Shown here one piece after another: positions 1 through 8,633 of a stretch of DNA of 31,048 nucleotides. Made by a program: the position numbers and the translations under genes. Positions within the stretch are counted from its first letter, which is position 1. Each line of letters opens with the position of its first letter. The notes beneath the pieces were generated by a model. That model was not told the origin of the DNA. It did no database searches and was given only the letters and a program-made list of their open reading frames with translations. The stretch spans positions 1 to 31,048 of the forward strand of contig JBHIEE010000020.1 in assembly GCA_046760445.1 (NCBI GenBank), read 5' to 3'. Origin of the DNA: JBHIEE01 sp046760445 (GTDB taxonomy: Bacteria; Acidobacteriota; Aminicenantia; JdFR-78).

Positions 1-4
1 TTAG

Positions 5-820
5 ATGGAAATTTTAACCATTAAAAATTTTTCAGCTGGCTATGAAAATGGGTTTGTGATTAAAAATGTTTCTTTTTCTCTAACTGCGGGTGAAATGGTT
101 TGTATTTTGGGTCGAAATGGTTCGGGGAAAAGCACCCTAATTAAAGGGCTTCAAAAAATGCTAAAAAATTCCAAGGGAGAGGTAATTGTTTTAGGAGAAG
201 ATATTTTTAACCTGACTCCCAAAGAGATTGCTCGAAAAATTGCTTATGTTCCTCAGCTAGTCACTCATATTTTTGAATTTTCAGTGATTGAGCTAATTAG
301 TATGGCTCGCTATGTCTACCAGGGTAAAATTGTCAGTCAGTCAAAAGAAGATCAGGAAAAAATAGAGGAGGCAATGGAACTTACTCAGGTGACCGAGTTA
401 AGAAACCGGAAAATAGTTCATTTGAGTGGTGGAGAAAGACAAAGGGTATTAATTGCTCGTGCTTTAGCTCAGGATACTCCTCTGATTTTCCTTGATGAAC
501 CCAGTTCTCATTTGGATATAAATTATCAGATAGAGATTTATCAGCTTTTATCTAAACTCCAAAATGAAAAAGGGAAAGCGATTCTTTGTACTGAGCATAA
601 TATTAATCTGGTTATTCCCTATGCGCAGCAGATTATTTTTTTAAAAAAGGGAAAAATCTTTTGTCAGGGAAAACCAGAGGAATTGATTACTGAAGAAAAC
701 ATAAAAGAAGTTTTTCGAGCAGAGGTGGAGGTTCGGGAAAATCCTGCATCTCGATTGCCAGAGATTTCATTGTTCAGGAAGCAGGAAGCAGGAAGCAGGA
801 AGCAAGAAGCAGGAAGATGA
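5..820 (+). CDS. ABC transporter ATP-binding protein, cobalamin/iron-siderophore class (BtuD/FecE-like)
   Basis: This is the cytoplasmic ATPase that would power a vitamin B12 or ferric-chelate importer. Visible motifs are Walker A GRNGSGKST (residues 36-44), the Q-loop glutamine in YVPQ (Q84), the ABC signature LSGGERQR (140-147), Walker B LIFLDEP (160-166) and the switch histidine in CTEH (H198). The length of 271 aa is normal for the family. Its last four bases (ATGA, 817-820) overlap the start of the binding-protein gene, so translation is probably coupled. The C-terminal residues, RKQEAGSRKQEAGR, are encoded by a CAGGAAG repeat array and are unlikely to be part of the ancestral domain. 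The ribosome binding site lies outside the window. Substrate is inferred from the family and the neighbours; iron chelate and cobalamin cannot be separated from this protein alone. Confidence 0.93.
   Translation: MEILTIKNFSAGYENGFVIKNVSFSLTAGEMVCILGRNGSGKSTLIKGLQKMLKNSKGEVIVLGEDIFNLTPKEIARKIAYVPQLVTHIFEFSVIELISMARYVYQGKIVSQSKEDQEKIEEAMELTQVTELRNRKIVHLSGGERQRVLIARALAQDTPLIFLDEPSSHLDINYQIEIYQLLSKLQNEKGKAILCTEHNINLVIPYAQQIIFLKKGKIFCQGKPEELITEENIKEVFRAEVEVRENPASRLPEISLFRKQEAGSRKQEAGR
775..817 (+). repeat. CAGGAAG word array at the 3' end of the ABC ATPase gene
   Basis: Six imperfect copies of CAGGAAG/CAAGAAG lie in frame at the end of the ATPase gene and supply its last codons up to the TGA stop at 818-820. 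The period is 7 bases with small variations. It belongs to the group of simple-word arrays found next to stop codons elsewhere in the window. Confidence 0.85.
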
Positions 821-1719
821 AAAGAAAAACGAAAATGAAGCTTTCTGTTTTCTGTCTTCTGTTATCTGTTTTCTGTGTTCTGTCATTTGCCCAGCAAAAA
901 TTCATTGACGATTTAGGCTATGAAATTTATCTCTCTCATCCTCCTCGGAGAATAATCTCACTTGCTCCAAATATAACTGAGATTTTATTTGCTTTAGGCT
1001 TAGGGGACCAGATAGTTGGAGTGACTCGATATTGTGATTACCCTCCTCAGGCTTTAACAAAAGAAAAAATAGGAGGAATAATTGATATTAACTTAGAGAA
1101 AATAAAATATCTGAACCCAAATCTTGTTTTAGCTTTTCGGGGGAATCCGCTGGAGTTAATCCAGAGATTAAGGCAATTAGAAATTAATGTTTTTGTCTTT
1201 GATATTCAAGATAGAATGGAAAGAATATTTTCTCTAATTCAAAAGATTGGGTTACTAACTGGAAGGACGAATGCAGCAGAGAAATTACTCACTCATCTTA
1301 AGCAAAAATATAATTGGATTCAAAAAAAGCTACTCTCAGTCACCAATCGACCGAAAGTTTTTCTATCCCTTCACGGCCAAGGACTGTGGACGTGTGGGAA
1401 ATCAAGTTTTTTAAACGATTTAATTATAAAAGCCAAAGGAGAAAATATTGCTGGAGAGATTCATCGCTCCTGGATCAAATACAATCAGGAAGAGTTAATC
1501 TATAAAAATCCAGAGATCATTATTATTTTAGCCAAAAAAGAAAAAGATTTTCTTTCAGCCAAGAAATGGTGGGAGAATAATTCACCTTTAAAACAAATAA
1601 AGGCTGTTAAAACTCAAAAAATATTTTTCCTGGATGAAAATTTGATTAGTCGACCTGGGCCAAGATTAATTGATGGTTTATATCAATTGGCTAAAATCCT
1701 TCATCCTGAGGTTTTTTAA
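817..1719 (+). CDS. ABC transporter periplasmic substrate-binding protein (BtuF/FepB-like, PF01497 type)
   Basis: This is the exported binding protein that would capture cobalamin or a ferric chelate and deliver it to the permease. After a hydrophobic signal segment ending in LSFA-QQ, the motif RRIISLAPNITEILFALGLGD opens a typical periplasmic-binding fold; DYPPQA and the spaced VFLSLHGQGLWTCG region follow. At 300 aa it has normal family length. The start codon overlaps the ATPase stop (ATGA). A second ATG at 835 would give a more compact signal peptide and is a real alternative. The signal peptide contains a doubled LSVFC unit because its DNA is a TCTGTTTTCTG-type repeat (841-885). The gene ends one base into the permease start. 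No lipobox is evident, so a soluble periplasmic form is likely. Confidence 0.9.
   Translation: MKRKTKMKLSVFCLLLSVFCVLSFAQQKFIDDLGYEIYLSHPPRRIISLAPNITEILFALGLGDQIVGVTRYCDYPPQALTKEKIGGIIDINLEKIKYLNPNLVLAFRGNPLELIQRLRQLEINVFVFDIQDRMERIFSLIQKIGLLTGRTNAAEKLLTHLKQKYNWIQKKLLSVTNRPKVFLSLHGQGLWTCGKSSFLNDLIIKAKGENIAGEIHRSWIKYNQEELIYKNPEIIIILAKKEKDFLSAKKWWENNSPLKQIKAVKTQKIFFLDENLISRPGPRLIDGLYQLAKILHPEVF
841..885 (+). repeat. TCTGTTTTCTG word array inside the signal-peptide coding region
   Basis: Repeated TTCTGT words (ttctgttttctg, tcttctgttatctg, ttttctgtgttctg) encode the hydrophobic core of the binding-protein signal peptide, giving the doubled LSVFC pattern. It is similar in style to the arrays at stop codons, but lies at the start of a gene. 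Confidence 0.8.
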
Positions 1720-2711
1720 TGAACCTCCCCCAGAAAAGAAGATTATTTTTACTCATTCTAATTTTTCTCTTTTTTGGTTCAGTTTTAGGATCAATTTTAA
1801 CTGGTCCAGTTAACACTGGTTTTACTGATTTAATCAATTTTATTTTCAAAAATGATTCAACTTACCGCTCTATTTATCTTCAGATAAGATTGCCCCGGAT
1901 TGTTCTTTCTTTTTTAGTGGGAGCAGCCCTTTCTCTTTCAGGAGCAATTCTCCAGGGATATTTCCAGAATCCAATGGCCGGTCCTTTTGTGGTCGGCGTT
2001 TCTTCTGGAGCCTCCTTAGGAGCAGTTATCTCTTTGTCTTTGAATTTAAATCTTATATTTTTTGGTTTCTCAGTTCAAACTTTATTTGCCTTTCTTTTTG
2101 GATTAGCCATTGTCTATTTAGTTTATAGTTTATCTCAAAAAACAGGAACTATTCGAATTGAGATTCTTCTTTTAACTGGGATTGCTGCAGGTGCTTTAGC
2201 CTCAGCTTTAACCTCGTTTCTTATTTTTTGGCAAACAGAAGCAATGCATAAAGCAGTCTTCTGGTTATTAGGCAGTTTTTCCTTGGCTGATTGGGAAAAG
2301 ATTATTGGATTTTTACCTTATTTTTTGGTATGTTTTTTAGTTTCTCTCTATTTTGCCAAGGAAATGAATTTATTAGTCTTAGGAGATGAGACAGCTCAAT
2401 CCTTAGGTTGTCCAGTTAATCGAATTAGGAAAATATTTCTTTTAATCGCTACTTTCTTAGCCGCTGGCTCAGTTTCAGTCAGTGGGATTATTGGGTTCGT
2501 AGGTTTAATAGTTCCTCACCTAATTAGAATTCTAATTGGTCCTGACCATAGATTTCTCTTCCCGTTTTCAGCTTTTTTGGGCGGAATATTTTTAGTCATT
2601 TCTGACTGGTTGGCTCGAACAATCCTTTCTCCGGCGGAATTACCAATTGGGGTAATAACTGCTTTAATTGGGGCTCCATTTTTTATTTACTTATTGACTA
2701 AGACTAAATGA
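1719..2711 (+). CDS. FecCD-family ABC transporter permease (BtuC-like)
   Basis: This is the integral inner-membrane subunit of the uptake system. The 330-aa protein has about nine to ten hydrophobic segments and family hallmarks: RLPRIVLSFLVGAALSLSGAILQ near residues 48-70, QNPMAGPFVVGVSSGAS, and the cytoplasmic-loop/C-terminal block VSVSGIIGFVGLIVPHLIR that contacts the ATPase. It overlaps the stop codon of the binding-protein gene by one base (TAATG), so the three genes form one coupled operon in the order ATPase, binding protein, permease. There is no cobalamin riboswitch visible in the window, but the operon's leader lies to the left of it. Confidence in the family is high; substrate remains inferred. 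Confidence 0.94.
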   Translation: MNLPQKRRLFLLILIFLFFGSVLGSILTGPVNTGFTDLINFIFKNDSTYRSIYLQIRLPRIVLSFLVGAALSLSGAILQGYFQNPMAGPFVVGVSSGASLGAVISLSLNLNLIFFGFSVQTLFAFLFGLAIVYLVYSLSQKTGTIRIEILLLTGIAAGALASALTSFLIFWQTEAMHKAVFWLLGSFSLADWEKIIGFLPYFLVCFLVSLYFAKEMNLLVLGDETAQSLGCPVNRIRKIFLLIATFLAAGSVSVSGIIGFVGLIVPHLIRILIGPDHRFLFPFSAFLGGIFLVISDWLARTILSPAELPIGVITALIGAPFFIYLLTKTK

Positions 2712-2752
2712 TTTTTTTCTTAATTAAATAATGATAAAATGTACTTTAAAAA

Positions 2753-3334
2753 ATGAAGTTCTTATTTGTTCCAGATCATCACAAGAATTTTAGATTTCTT
2801 TCAGAAGAACCTCCTGAAATTGAGGCAGGGTTTTCCAGATGGCGAAAGTTCTGGCTTAAAGCAAAACGAGTGTTGGCTAAACCTTTCCCCCAAAAAGTAT
2901 TACTTCAGGAGCAGGCATTTACCAGAATATTGTCTCTTGAGCAAGAAAAAATTCAAATTTTTTATCCTAAAGGAATAAGTCCAAGAAGAATTAAAATTAG
3001 ATTTAAATTTTTCTTACACAGAGAGAGAACAAAACATATTGGCTGGCTAATTGGAGAAGGCCTTCTTCTTCCTATTAGTGGTTTGGCAGCCCTCTTACCA
3101 GGTCCAAATGTGTTTTTTTATGTCTTAGCTATTTTAACTATTACTCACTGGCAGGCCCTGAGAGGAATTAATAAATTAATTAAAAAAAATTATGAATTAA
3201 TTTCCTGCCCCACCTTGGGTAAGTGGTATCAGTCAATCAAAGAAGGGTCTTTTTCTCAGGAAATTCTTCAAGAGATTGGAAAGAAATACAAGTTAGAAAA
3301 TATCATTAGAGTTTTATCTAAAGAATTAGATTAA
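2753..3334 (+). CDS. Small membrane protein of unknown function, possibly Mit_KHE1-like
   Basis: I do not recognise this 193-aa protein with certainty. Residues 1-95 are basic and hydrophilic (KFWLKAKRVLAK, RRIKIRFKFFLHRERT). Residues about 97-135 form one or two hydrophobic segments around LLLPISGLAALLPGPNVFFY, followed by HWQALRG. That PxPNxxFFY...HWxAxRG layout recalls the family named mitochondrial K+-H+ exchange-related (PF10173), but this rests on memory of the motif. The gene follows the permease by 41 bases. No Shine-Dalgarno sequence precedes the ATG; a TAAAAT box at 2735-2740 could give a nearly leaderless transcript. A profile search would settle the family. Confidence 0.75.
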   Translation: MKFLFVPDHHKNFRFLSEEPPEIEAGFSRWRKFWLKAKRVLAKPFPQKVLLQEQAFTRILSLEQEKIQIFYPKGISPRRIKIRFKFFLHRERTKHIGWLIGEGLLLPISGLAALLPGPNVFFYVLAILTITHWQALRGINKLIKKNYELISCPTLGKWYQSIKEGSFSQEILQEIGKKYKLENIIRVLSKELD

Positions 3335-3450
3335 ATCCAAAAAATTGGAATAATCCAAAAAAATGTATAAGGAACTTTAATTCGATAAAGAATAGAGGAT
3401 CTATCTAATTGATAAAAAGAAAGTTAGAAATAGCTCGCTTCAAATTCTAA

Positions 3451-3479
3451 TTGGCATAAATTTTGCATAAAAATATATT
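3451..3479 (+). promoter_or_regulatory. Sigma70-like promoter for the TonB receptor gene
   Basis: TTGGCA (3451-3456), a 17-base spacer and TATATT (3474-3479) each match the consensus hexamers at five of six positions. Transcription would start near 3486, leaving a leader of about 155 bases before the GTG start. Confidence 0.55.
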
Positions 3480-3578
3480 CGGAAGTGTCTAGACAAAATT
3501 TAAACACAAAGAGGTTACATTACATATTAATTTAAAGATAAGGAGGTGGGAATAGAGATAAGAAAAAACAAGGTAAGG

Positions 3579-3596
3579 GGGAGTAAGTTTACTCCC
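3579..3596 (+). promoter_or_regulatory. Leader hairpin upstream of the TonB receptor
   Basis: GGGAGTAA (3579-3586) and TTACTCCC (3589-3596) are perfect reverse complements separated by two bases, so the RNA would fold with a four-base loop and a 7-bp stem. Five T residues follow about ten bases later (3606-3610), too far for a typical terminator. It could affect mRNA stability or act as a weak attenuator. Confidence 0.45.
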
Positions 3597-3639
3597 AGGG
3601 CAAGGTTTTTACAGTAATTTTAAAAAGAAGGAGGTTTGA

Positions 3640-6600
3640 GTGAAAAAATTACTAATTTTTACAACGATTGTCCTAATGTTCAGCTTTAGTTTCCTCTTCG
3701 CTCAAGAACAGACAGGAGAATTAGAAGGAACTGTTAAGCTCAATGATGGCACTCCTCTTCCTGGAGTGACGGTTGAAGCTGAAAGTCCATCGTTAATTGG
3801 AACTGCTACCGCATTAACAGATGAAAGTGGTCGCTTTCGATTAGTGAGTTTACCCCCTGGAACATATACTATAACTTTTTCTCTTCCTGGCTTCACCACC
3901 ATAGAGAGAAAAGATATTGAAGTTCTATTGGGAAGAACTCTGCGAGTAGATATTACTTTGAGCCCAGCTGAAATTGAAGAAACAATTATTGTCAGAGGAG
4001 AATCTCCTGTGGTGGATGTCAGGAAAAGTTCTACAACAATAAATATTACCAAAGAGATGTTTACCAAGCTGCCCAAAGGAAGAGATTTCACTTCAGTGGT
4101 AACAGTGACTGCAGGAGTAAATGATGAAATTGAACTCCAAGGTATCTCAATGGATGGTGCCAGTAGTTCAGAGAATATGTTTTTCGTAGACGGAGTGAAC
4201 ACGACCCATTTGTACACTGGTGACTCTGCTCAGCAGGTTCTTTTTGAGTTTATCGACGAAGTTCAGGTTAAGTCAAGTGGATACGCAGCTGAGTATGGCG
4301 GTTCTATGGGAGGTGTTATCAATGTCGTTACTCGTAGCGGAGGAAATGAGTTTCACGGCGAGCTTATGGGTTATTATAATGGAAGTATGACTAATGGCAC
4401 ACCGAGAAAGGTTCTCCGGATAAATCCTTTGGATAATACGGAAGCTCAATACATCGAATATGCAGACGAGTGGGTTGAAAATAAAAGTTATAAAGAAGAT
4501 ACCTGGCACAATTATGAATTTGGCTTTGGTATAGGCGGTTATATTGTAAAGGATAGACTTTGGTTTTTTGGTAGTTATCTACCCACAACTAGAAGCATAG
4601 ATAGAGATGCGCACTTTCTCTCTGATCCGACTAAAGATGCTACCTTTAACCAAAAGAGGTACTGGTACCGTGCTTCAGGGAAACTGACAGCTCAAATTTT
4701 TTCCAACCTCAGAATGAGTGCAAGTTTTGCTATGGATCCCTACAAATGGAGAGGTGAATTACCTCCGATGGATGGTTCAGGCAATCCGGAAAAGGATTGG
4801 GGTAAATATGGCTATGATTATCCAGGAATTACAGCCGCTGGCAGAGCCGATTATATTGTCAGTGATAATCTGTTCCTTAGTGCCACTGGAGGATATTTCC
4901 GAACCAATGTGAAGCAATTGGTTGGACCTACGGAGCCTCGTTGGTTCTTCCGTGCCACTAATGCAGGCATTCCAGGAGTTCCACCAGAATTGGTAAGAGC
5001 TCGATACTGGTACAATTATGGTTATTATGACGGCTATCAGACCCGAAAAAATATTCAAGACAGAACAACAGCCACCGTTGATGGTACTTATTACTTTGAT
5101 CTTGGTGGTGAGCATGTGTTCAAGGCTGGTGTGCAATTTGAGCGCATTCATCAAGATGTAGATGATGCTTATCCTTACACTTACTATCGCCTTTACTGGG
5201 GCTATGATTATCATTCTCCCAATTTAGGTACTGTGCCAACAACTTACGGTTATTTAGAAGCTCGAGATCCCTTTGGTGTTTTAGCTGAGATTCATAGCGA
5301 TCGGTGGGCTATTTTCTTACAGGATAGCTGGACAATTGGCGATAAACTGACTTTGAACGTTGGTGTTCGCTTTGAAAAAGAAGATATCCCCTCTTTTGCC
5401 AGTCCTACGGTACTAGCAGAATATCCTCAATTCGGAGAGCCTCCTGTTACATTCGATTTCTTAGAGAAAGCAGCTCCTCGTTTTGGTTTTGCTTATGATG
5501 TGTATGGTGATGCCAGTCTTAAAGTTTTTGGAAGTGTCGGCATATACTATGATGTCATGAAGCTTGAAATGGCTGAAGGTTCTTATGGTGGTTTCCAATG
5601 GATTTCCAGTTATTATGATATGACTACATTGGACTGGACAACGTTTGGAGAGTATGACCACCCTGTCACTGATGGTAGTTTCTTACCATATTTTGAATCC
5701 CTTAACTGGCGTATACCTTCTTATGAAACGACTCAACCTGATATGAAGCCTTACAGCAAAATTGAATACACCTTTGGATTCCAGAAGAGGGTAACGGAAG
5801 ATGTTTCTATTTCGATGCGTGGTCTCCACAATCGCATTCTCTGGGCAATTGAGGATATTGGTATTCAGACCCCTGAAGGTGAGCAATATTTCAATGGCAA
5901 TCCAGGTTCTGATTGGGTCAATAAACTCTGGGCTCCTGGATATTGGCCTACTCCTAAAGCAAAGCGCAACTATTACTCAGTTGATATCGGTATTGACAAA
6001 CGCTTCTCCAACAACTGGATGGGTGGTGCCCACTACACCTGGAGCTATCTCTGGGGTAATTTCTCTGGATTAGCCAGCTCTGATGAACAAGGGCGCAAGT
6101 CTCCTAATGTTGAGAGATATTTTGATGCCTGGTTTATGCACTATACTCAGGATGGGAAGGAATCAACAGGTAAATTACCTACTGACCGTCCTCATCAGTT
6201 TAAATTTTACGGCGCTTACACTTTTGATTTTGGATTGACTGTTGGTGCATACTTTTATGGGATGAGTGGTACTCCAAAGAGTTTAGAATTCGAGTTGAAC
6301 AATATTCAGGGATATTATCCTATTGGCCGTGGTACAGAAGGACGAAATCCGTTCTTATGGAGACTTGACCTTTATGCTGAATACAATATAAAACTCACTG
6401 ATAGATATACTGCTCAGATAAACTTAAATGTGGAAAATGCTTTTGACACTGCGATCACCACGCGTCATTGGCACCTGATAAACCAGGAAGATGTCTACAT
6501 CACTGATGCAGAAATTATGGCTCATTTTGACTATCGAGATGTTATTGCAACACACAATGTCCTGCTTGATCCCCGCTACATGAAGCCATGGTCCTTCCAA

Positions 6601-6642
6601 GGACCAATTAGTGCCCGAATTGGAGTCAAGTTTATTTTCTAA
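3640..6642 (+). CDS. TonB-dependent outer-membrane receptor with N-terminal carboxypeptidase-regulatory-like domain
   Basis: This 1000-aa protein is an outer-membrane gated channel for a large or scarce substrate. A signal peptide (residues 1-21, ending FLFA-Q) is followed by a carboxypeptidase-regulatory-like beta-sandwich (about 27-113, with DGTPLPGVTVEAESP and GRFRLVSLPPGTYTITF), a plug domain (about 130-232, including FVDGVNTTHLY and GGVINVVTRSGGNEFHGE) and a long aromatic-rich beta-barrel that ends in phenylalanine (GVKFIF), as expected for BAM-assembled barrels. The start is GTG with AAGGAGG six bases upstream. The architecture resembles Oar/SusC-like receptors of Acidobacteriota and Bacteroidota rather than BtuB, so linkage to the upstream B12-type transporter is not proven. 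The gene has its own promoter and terminator and is therefore probably monocistronic. Substrate unknown. Confidence 0.92.
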   Translation: MKKLLIFTTIVLMFSFSFLFAQEQTGELEGTVKLNDGTPLPGVTVEAESPSLIGTATALTDESGRFRLVSLPPGTYTITFSLPGFTTIERKDIEVLLGRTLRVDITLSPAEIEETIIVRGESPVVDVRKSSTTINITKEMFTKLPKGRDFTSVVTVTAGVNDEIELQGISMDGASSSENMFFVDGVNTTHLYTGDSAQQVLFEFIDEVQVKSSGYAAEYGGSMGGVINVVTRSGGNEFHGELMGYYNGSMTNGTPRKVLRINPLDNTEAQYIEYADEWVENKSYKEDTWHNYEFGFGIGGYIVKDRLWFFGSYLPTTRSIDRDAHFLSDPTKDATFNQKRYWYRASGKLTAQIFSNLRMSASFAMDPYKWRGELPPMDGSGNPEKDWGKYGYDYPGITAAGRADYIVSDNLFLSATGGYFRTNVKQLVGPTEPRWFFRATNAGIPGVPPELVRARYWYNYGYYDGYQTRKNIQDRTTATVDGTYYFDLGGEHVFKAGVQFERIHQDVDDAYPYTYYRLYWGYDYHSPNLGTVPTTYGYLEARDPFGVLAEIHSDRWAIFLQDSWTIGDKLTLNVGVRFEKEDIPSFASPTVLAEYPQFGEPPVTFDFLEKAAPRFGFAYDVYGDASLKVFGSVGIYYDVMKLEMAEGSYGGFQWISSYYDMTTLDWTTFGEYDHPVTDGSFLPYFESLNWRIPSYETTQPDMKPYSKIEYTFGFQKRVTEDVSISMRGLHNRILWAIEDIGIQTPEGEQYFNGNPGSDWVNKLWAPGYWPTPKAKRNYYSVDIGIDKRFSNNWMGGAHYTWSYLWGNFSGLASSDEQGRKSPNVERYFDAWFMHYTQDGKESTGKLPTDRPHQFKFYGAYTFDFGLTVGAYFYGMSGTPKSLEFELNNIQGYYPIGRGTEGRNPFLWRLDLYAEYNIKLTDRYTAQINLNVENAFDTAITTRHWHLINQEDVYITDAEIMAHFDYRDVIATHNVLLDPRYMKPWSFQGPISARIGVKFIF

Positions 6643-6667
6643 ATAGAAGTTCTAAGCAGAAGTTCTA

Positions 6668-6700
6668 CCCCGTCCCGAGTCCTCGGGACGGGGTTTTTTT
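6668..6700 (+). terminator. Strong Rho-independent terminator after the TonB receptor
   Basis: CCCCGTCCCGA pairs perfectly with TCGGGACGGGG around a GTCC loop, and seven T residues follow at once (6694-6700). This is a textbook intrinsic terminator for the plus strand, 26 bases after the receptor stop codon. It also separates the receptor from the convergent minus-strand operon. Confidence 0.93.
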
Positions 6701-6742
6701 ATAAAGAGGGAATTTAAAATCAAGGAGGGTAGAAATTATAAT

Positions 6743-7714
6743 TTATTTTTTATTCATTTTTTCGAGGTAATCAATTATGTTTTTTACACTCGCTGATCTT
6801 TCTGAATCTGACTCAAGTTCTAAAAATTTATTGAAGTTTTCTTTAGCCTTCATATAATCAGCCTTGTTGAGATACACATAACCCAATTTTAAATAGGAAT
6901 CACTCCAGTCAGATTTAATCTGAGCGGCTAATTTAAAGTATTCTATTGCTTCATTCAGCTTTTGATGAGCAAAATATATCTCTCCCACATTATAGGCTAA
7001 GATTTCATCCTTAGGATTTAATTCCAATGATTGTTTAAAATAATTTTGAGCAGAATTTAAATCTTCTTTGATTAAATAGCATTCTCCAATGGCAGCTAAG
7101 GTTTTAGCCCTAATTTTTCGATCTTTACCCTGGTTCGCTTTTTCAATAATAATTTGATATTCTTTTAAAGCTTGTTCAACTTCTCCTTTTTCTTTATAAC
7201 AATTGCCTAAATTAAAATGAATCTGGTAAAATTCAGGATTTATGCTCAAAAATTCACGGTAGTATGTTATCGCCTCATCAAATTTTTTTTCTTCAAATAG
7301 TTGATTAGCTTTTTCAAAAAGTTCAATCTCTTCAGCTCCTTCAACTACTGGTTTTTCCACCTTTTTTAAAACAATATTTAAAGATGGATTTCTCTCAAGC
7401 TGGCTGACATTGATAGTTTTTTGGTATGGCATGAATCCCTGAACGGAAACTATGATTTTCCATTGGCCGCTGCCCAGTCCCACAATTAACCATTTTCCTT
7501 TTTTATCCGTTGTTGTTTCCCTGGTTATTTCTTCATTTTGAAGAAATTGAAGAATAATCTTAGCTAAGGCGACTGGATTTCCTGATTCATCAACCACTTT
7601 TCCATTTATGCGAGCTATTCCTCTTCCTGCTTGGGAGAAAAGAAGAGAACTTGATATGAGAAAGATAATAATAAGACTAAAAAATAATGATAATGCCTTT
7701 TTAAATTTATTCAT
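6743..7714 (-). CDS. Exported TPR protein with carboxypeptidase-regulatory-like domain
   Basis: A 323-aa exported protein. Residues 1-28 form a signal peptide (LIIIFLISSSLLFSQA). Residues about 33-115 are a carboxypeptidase-regulatory-like beta-sandwich (ARINGKVVDESGNPVALAKI, then WLIVGLGSGQWKIIVSVQGF). Residues about 125-320 contain around five TPR helices pairs (for example AITYYREFLSINPEFYQIHFNLGNCY, YLKLGYVYLNKADY). Such repeats usually form a protein-binding scaffold. The start is preceded by AGAGGT. It is the last gene of a minus-strand set whose members all carry TPRs or GWxTD domains and sits 13 bases downstream of the GWxTD lipoprotein, so it is probably co-transcribed with it. The specific role is unknown. 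Confidence 0.87.
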   Translation of the reverse strand: MNKFKKALSLFFSLIIIFLISSSLLFSQAGRGIARINGKVVDESGNPVALAKIILQFLQNEEITRETTTDKKGKWLIVGLGSGQWKIIVSVQGFMPYQKTINVSQLERNPSLNIVLKKVEKPVVEGAEEIELFEKANQLFEEKKFDEAITYYREFLSINPEFYQIHFNLGNCYKEKGEVEQALKEYQIIIEKANQGKDRKIRAKTLAAIGECYLIKEDLNSAQNYFKQSLELNPKDEILAYNVGEIYFAHQKLNEAIEYFKLAAQIKSDWSDSYLKLGYVYLNKADYMKAKENFNKFLELESDSERSASVKNIIDYLEKMNKK

Positions 7715-7727
7715 TTTTTACCTCTTA

Positions 7728-8633
7728 TTATAAGCTAAATTTAATAGTTTTTTCGACCTTCTGTTCATCAGTTTTATTTTCCAGCGAGACAGACATCGTA
7801 TAATTATCTTTTGAAAGAGTGACTTGAACTTCGATTAAATAATTTTTACTGAGTGTTTTTACTACTTCATCTTGATTTAAAGAGATAAAATAATTTTTTT
7901 GGTAGTTCCATATTTTTCTTTTTAAATTGTTAAAAATTTCCAAGGAAAGAACTAAGGTGGTTTCCAAACGGTCATCCTTTTCTACTAACCAGATATTTTT
8001 GTAAGGGACTTTAATTTGAATAATTAGCTGATTATCTTTCATTTTCTTTAGATTTAGAGCGAAATCAAATATTACTTCCCCCATTTGAACTTTAGGTTTA
8101 AGGTCCATTTGAGCTTTTAAAAGCTCGGCCATATGCTGGGCACTCAGGGGGTAGAGTTCATAATCTCCTACATAGGAATAATCAATGAAGATTATTGGGT
8201 AAGGACCATAGTACCAAATTTCCATTGGCCGTCCATAGAATGTATATCCAGTAGGATATTTTTCTCTTGCTTCGGGAGGACCTAACAAAATGTAGATTCT
8301 TCCCCTATCCTGAAGCCAACCAGGTGTTCCTCCTTCCTTAAAAAGACGATTAGCCTCTTCAATACGATGGAAATACTGTTCCTTAAACTCATTGATCTCT
8401 GTATCAGGATCAGGGTCTCTTCTTTTCCAGAATTCCTCAATAAACTTTCCTCGCTCAGGAAATGGAAGGTTAAAAAAAACCTCTTTTTCCTTTTTAGTAA
8501 TGATATATCTTACCTTGGAAAGAAATTCTTTATCGTCAGGAGACAGATTTCTTTCTAATTTAGCAAAGTGGCAGGAAATTAAAATCGAAAATCCCAAATA
8601 TAAGATTAAAATTGTTGAAAGGAATTTTTTCAT
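7728..8633 (-). CDS. GWxTD-domain lipoprotein
   Basis: A 301-aa protein with a lipoprotein signal (LISC, lipidated C21) and a GWxTD-type domain (about residues 30-175). The domain contains VRYIITKKEKEVFFNL, FIEEFWKRRDPDPDTEINEFKEQY and the name-giving segment as GWLQDRGRIYILLGPP (105-120), so the T of GWxTD is replaced by Q while the D is kept. The domain is found mostly in Acidobacteriota, Aminicenantes and Bacteroidota relatives and has no established function. The ATG overlaps the stop of the upstream GWxTD-TPR gene by four bases (ATGA) and uses AAAGGTG as ribosome binding site inside that gene. The two proteins are clear tandem paralogues over the N-terminal domain. The residue 180-301 region is beta-rich and unassigned. 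Confidence 0.88.
   Translation of the reverse strand: MKKFLSTILILYLGFSILISCHFAKLERNLSPDDKEFLSKVRYIITKKEKEVFFNLPFPERGKFIEEFWKRRDPDPDTEINEFKEQYFHRIEEANRLFKEGGTPGWLQDRGRIYILLGPPEAREKYPTGYTFYGRPMEIWYYGPYPIIFIDYSYVGDYELYPLSAQHMAELLKAQMDLKPKVQMGEVIFDFALNLKKMKDNQLIIQIKVPYKNIWLVEKDDRLETTLVLSLEIFNNLKRKIWNYQKNYFISLNQDEVVKTLSKNYLIEVQVTLSKDNYTMSVSLENKTDEQKVEKTIKFSL

Larger units (their letters stand above)
3335..3639 (+). other. Intergenic leader upstream of the TonB receptor
   Basis: This 305-base non-coding stretch holds a sigma70-like promoter (3451-3479), a perfect 8-bp inverted repeat (3579-3596) and two Shine-Dalgarno-like AAGGAGG sites, one at 3540-3546 with no good start after it and one at 3628-3634 used by the receptor. 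I see no cobalamin riboswitch consensus, tRNA or convincing ORF in it. Confidence 0.7.

Noticed and set aside
1314..1505. 63-aa ORF inside the binding-protein gene.
   Set aside because: It is an out-of-frame shadow without a ribosome binding site or known motif.
3702..4217. Long antisense ORFs under the TonB receptor, for example 3702-4217 and 4777-5214 on the minus strand.
   Set aside because: They have no recognisable domains or ribosome binding sites and lie opposite a well-supported gene.
3640..6642. TonB receptor considered as BtuB for the B12-type transporter upstream.
   Set aside because: The carboxypeptidase-regulatory N-terminus and 1000-aa length fit Oar/SusC-like receptors better, and it has its own promoter with no cobalamin riboswitch motif seen in the leader.
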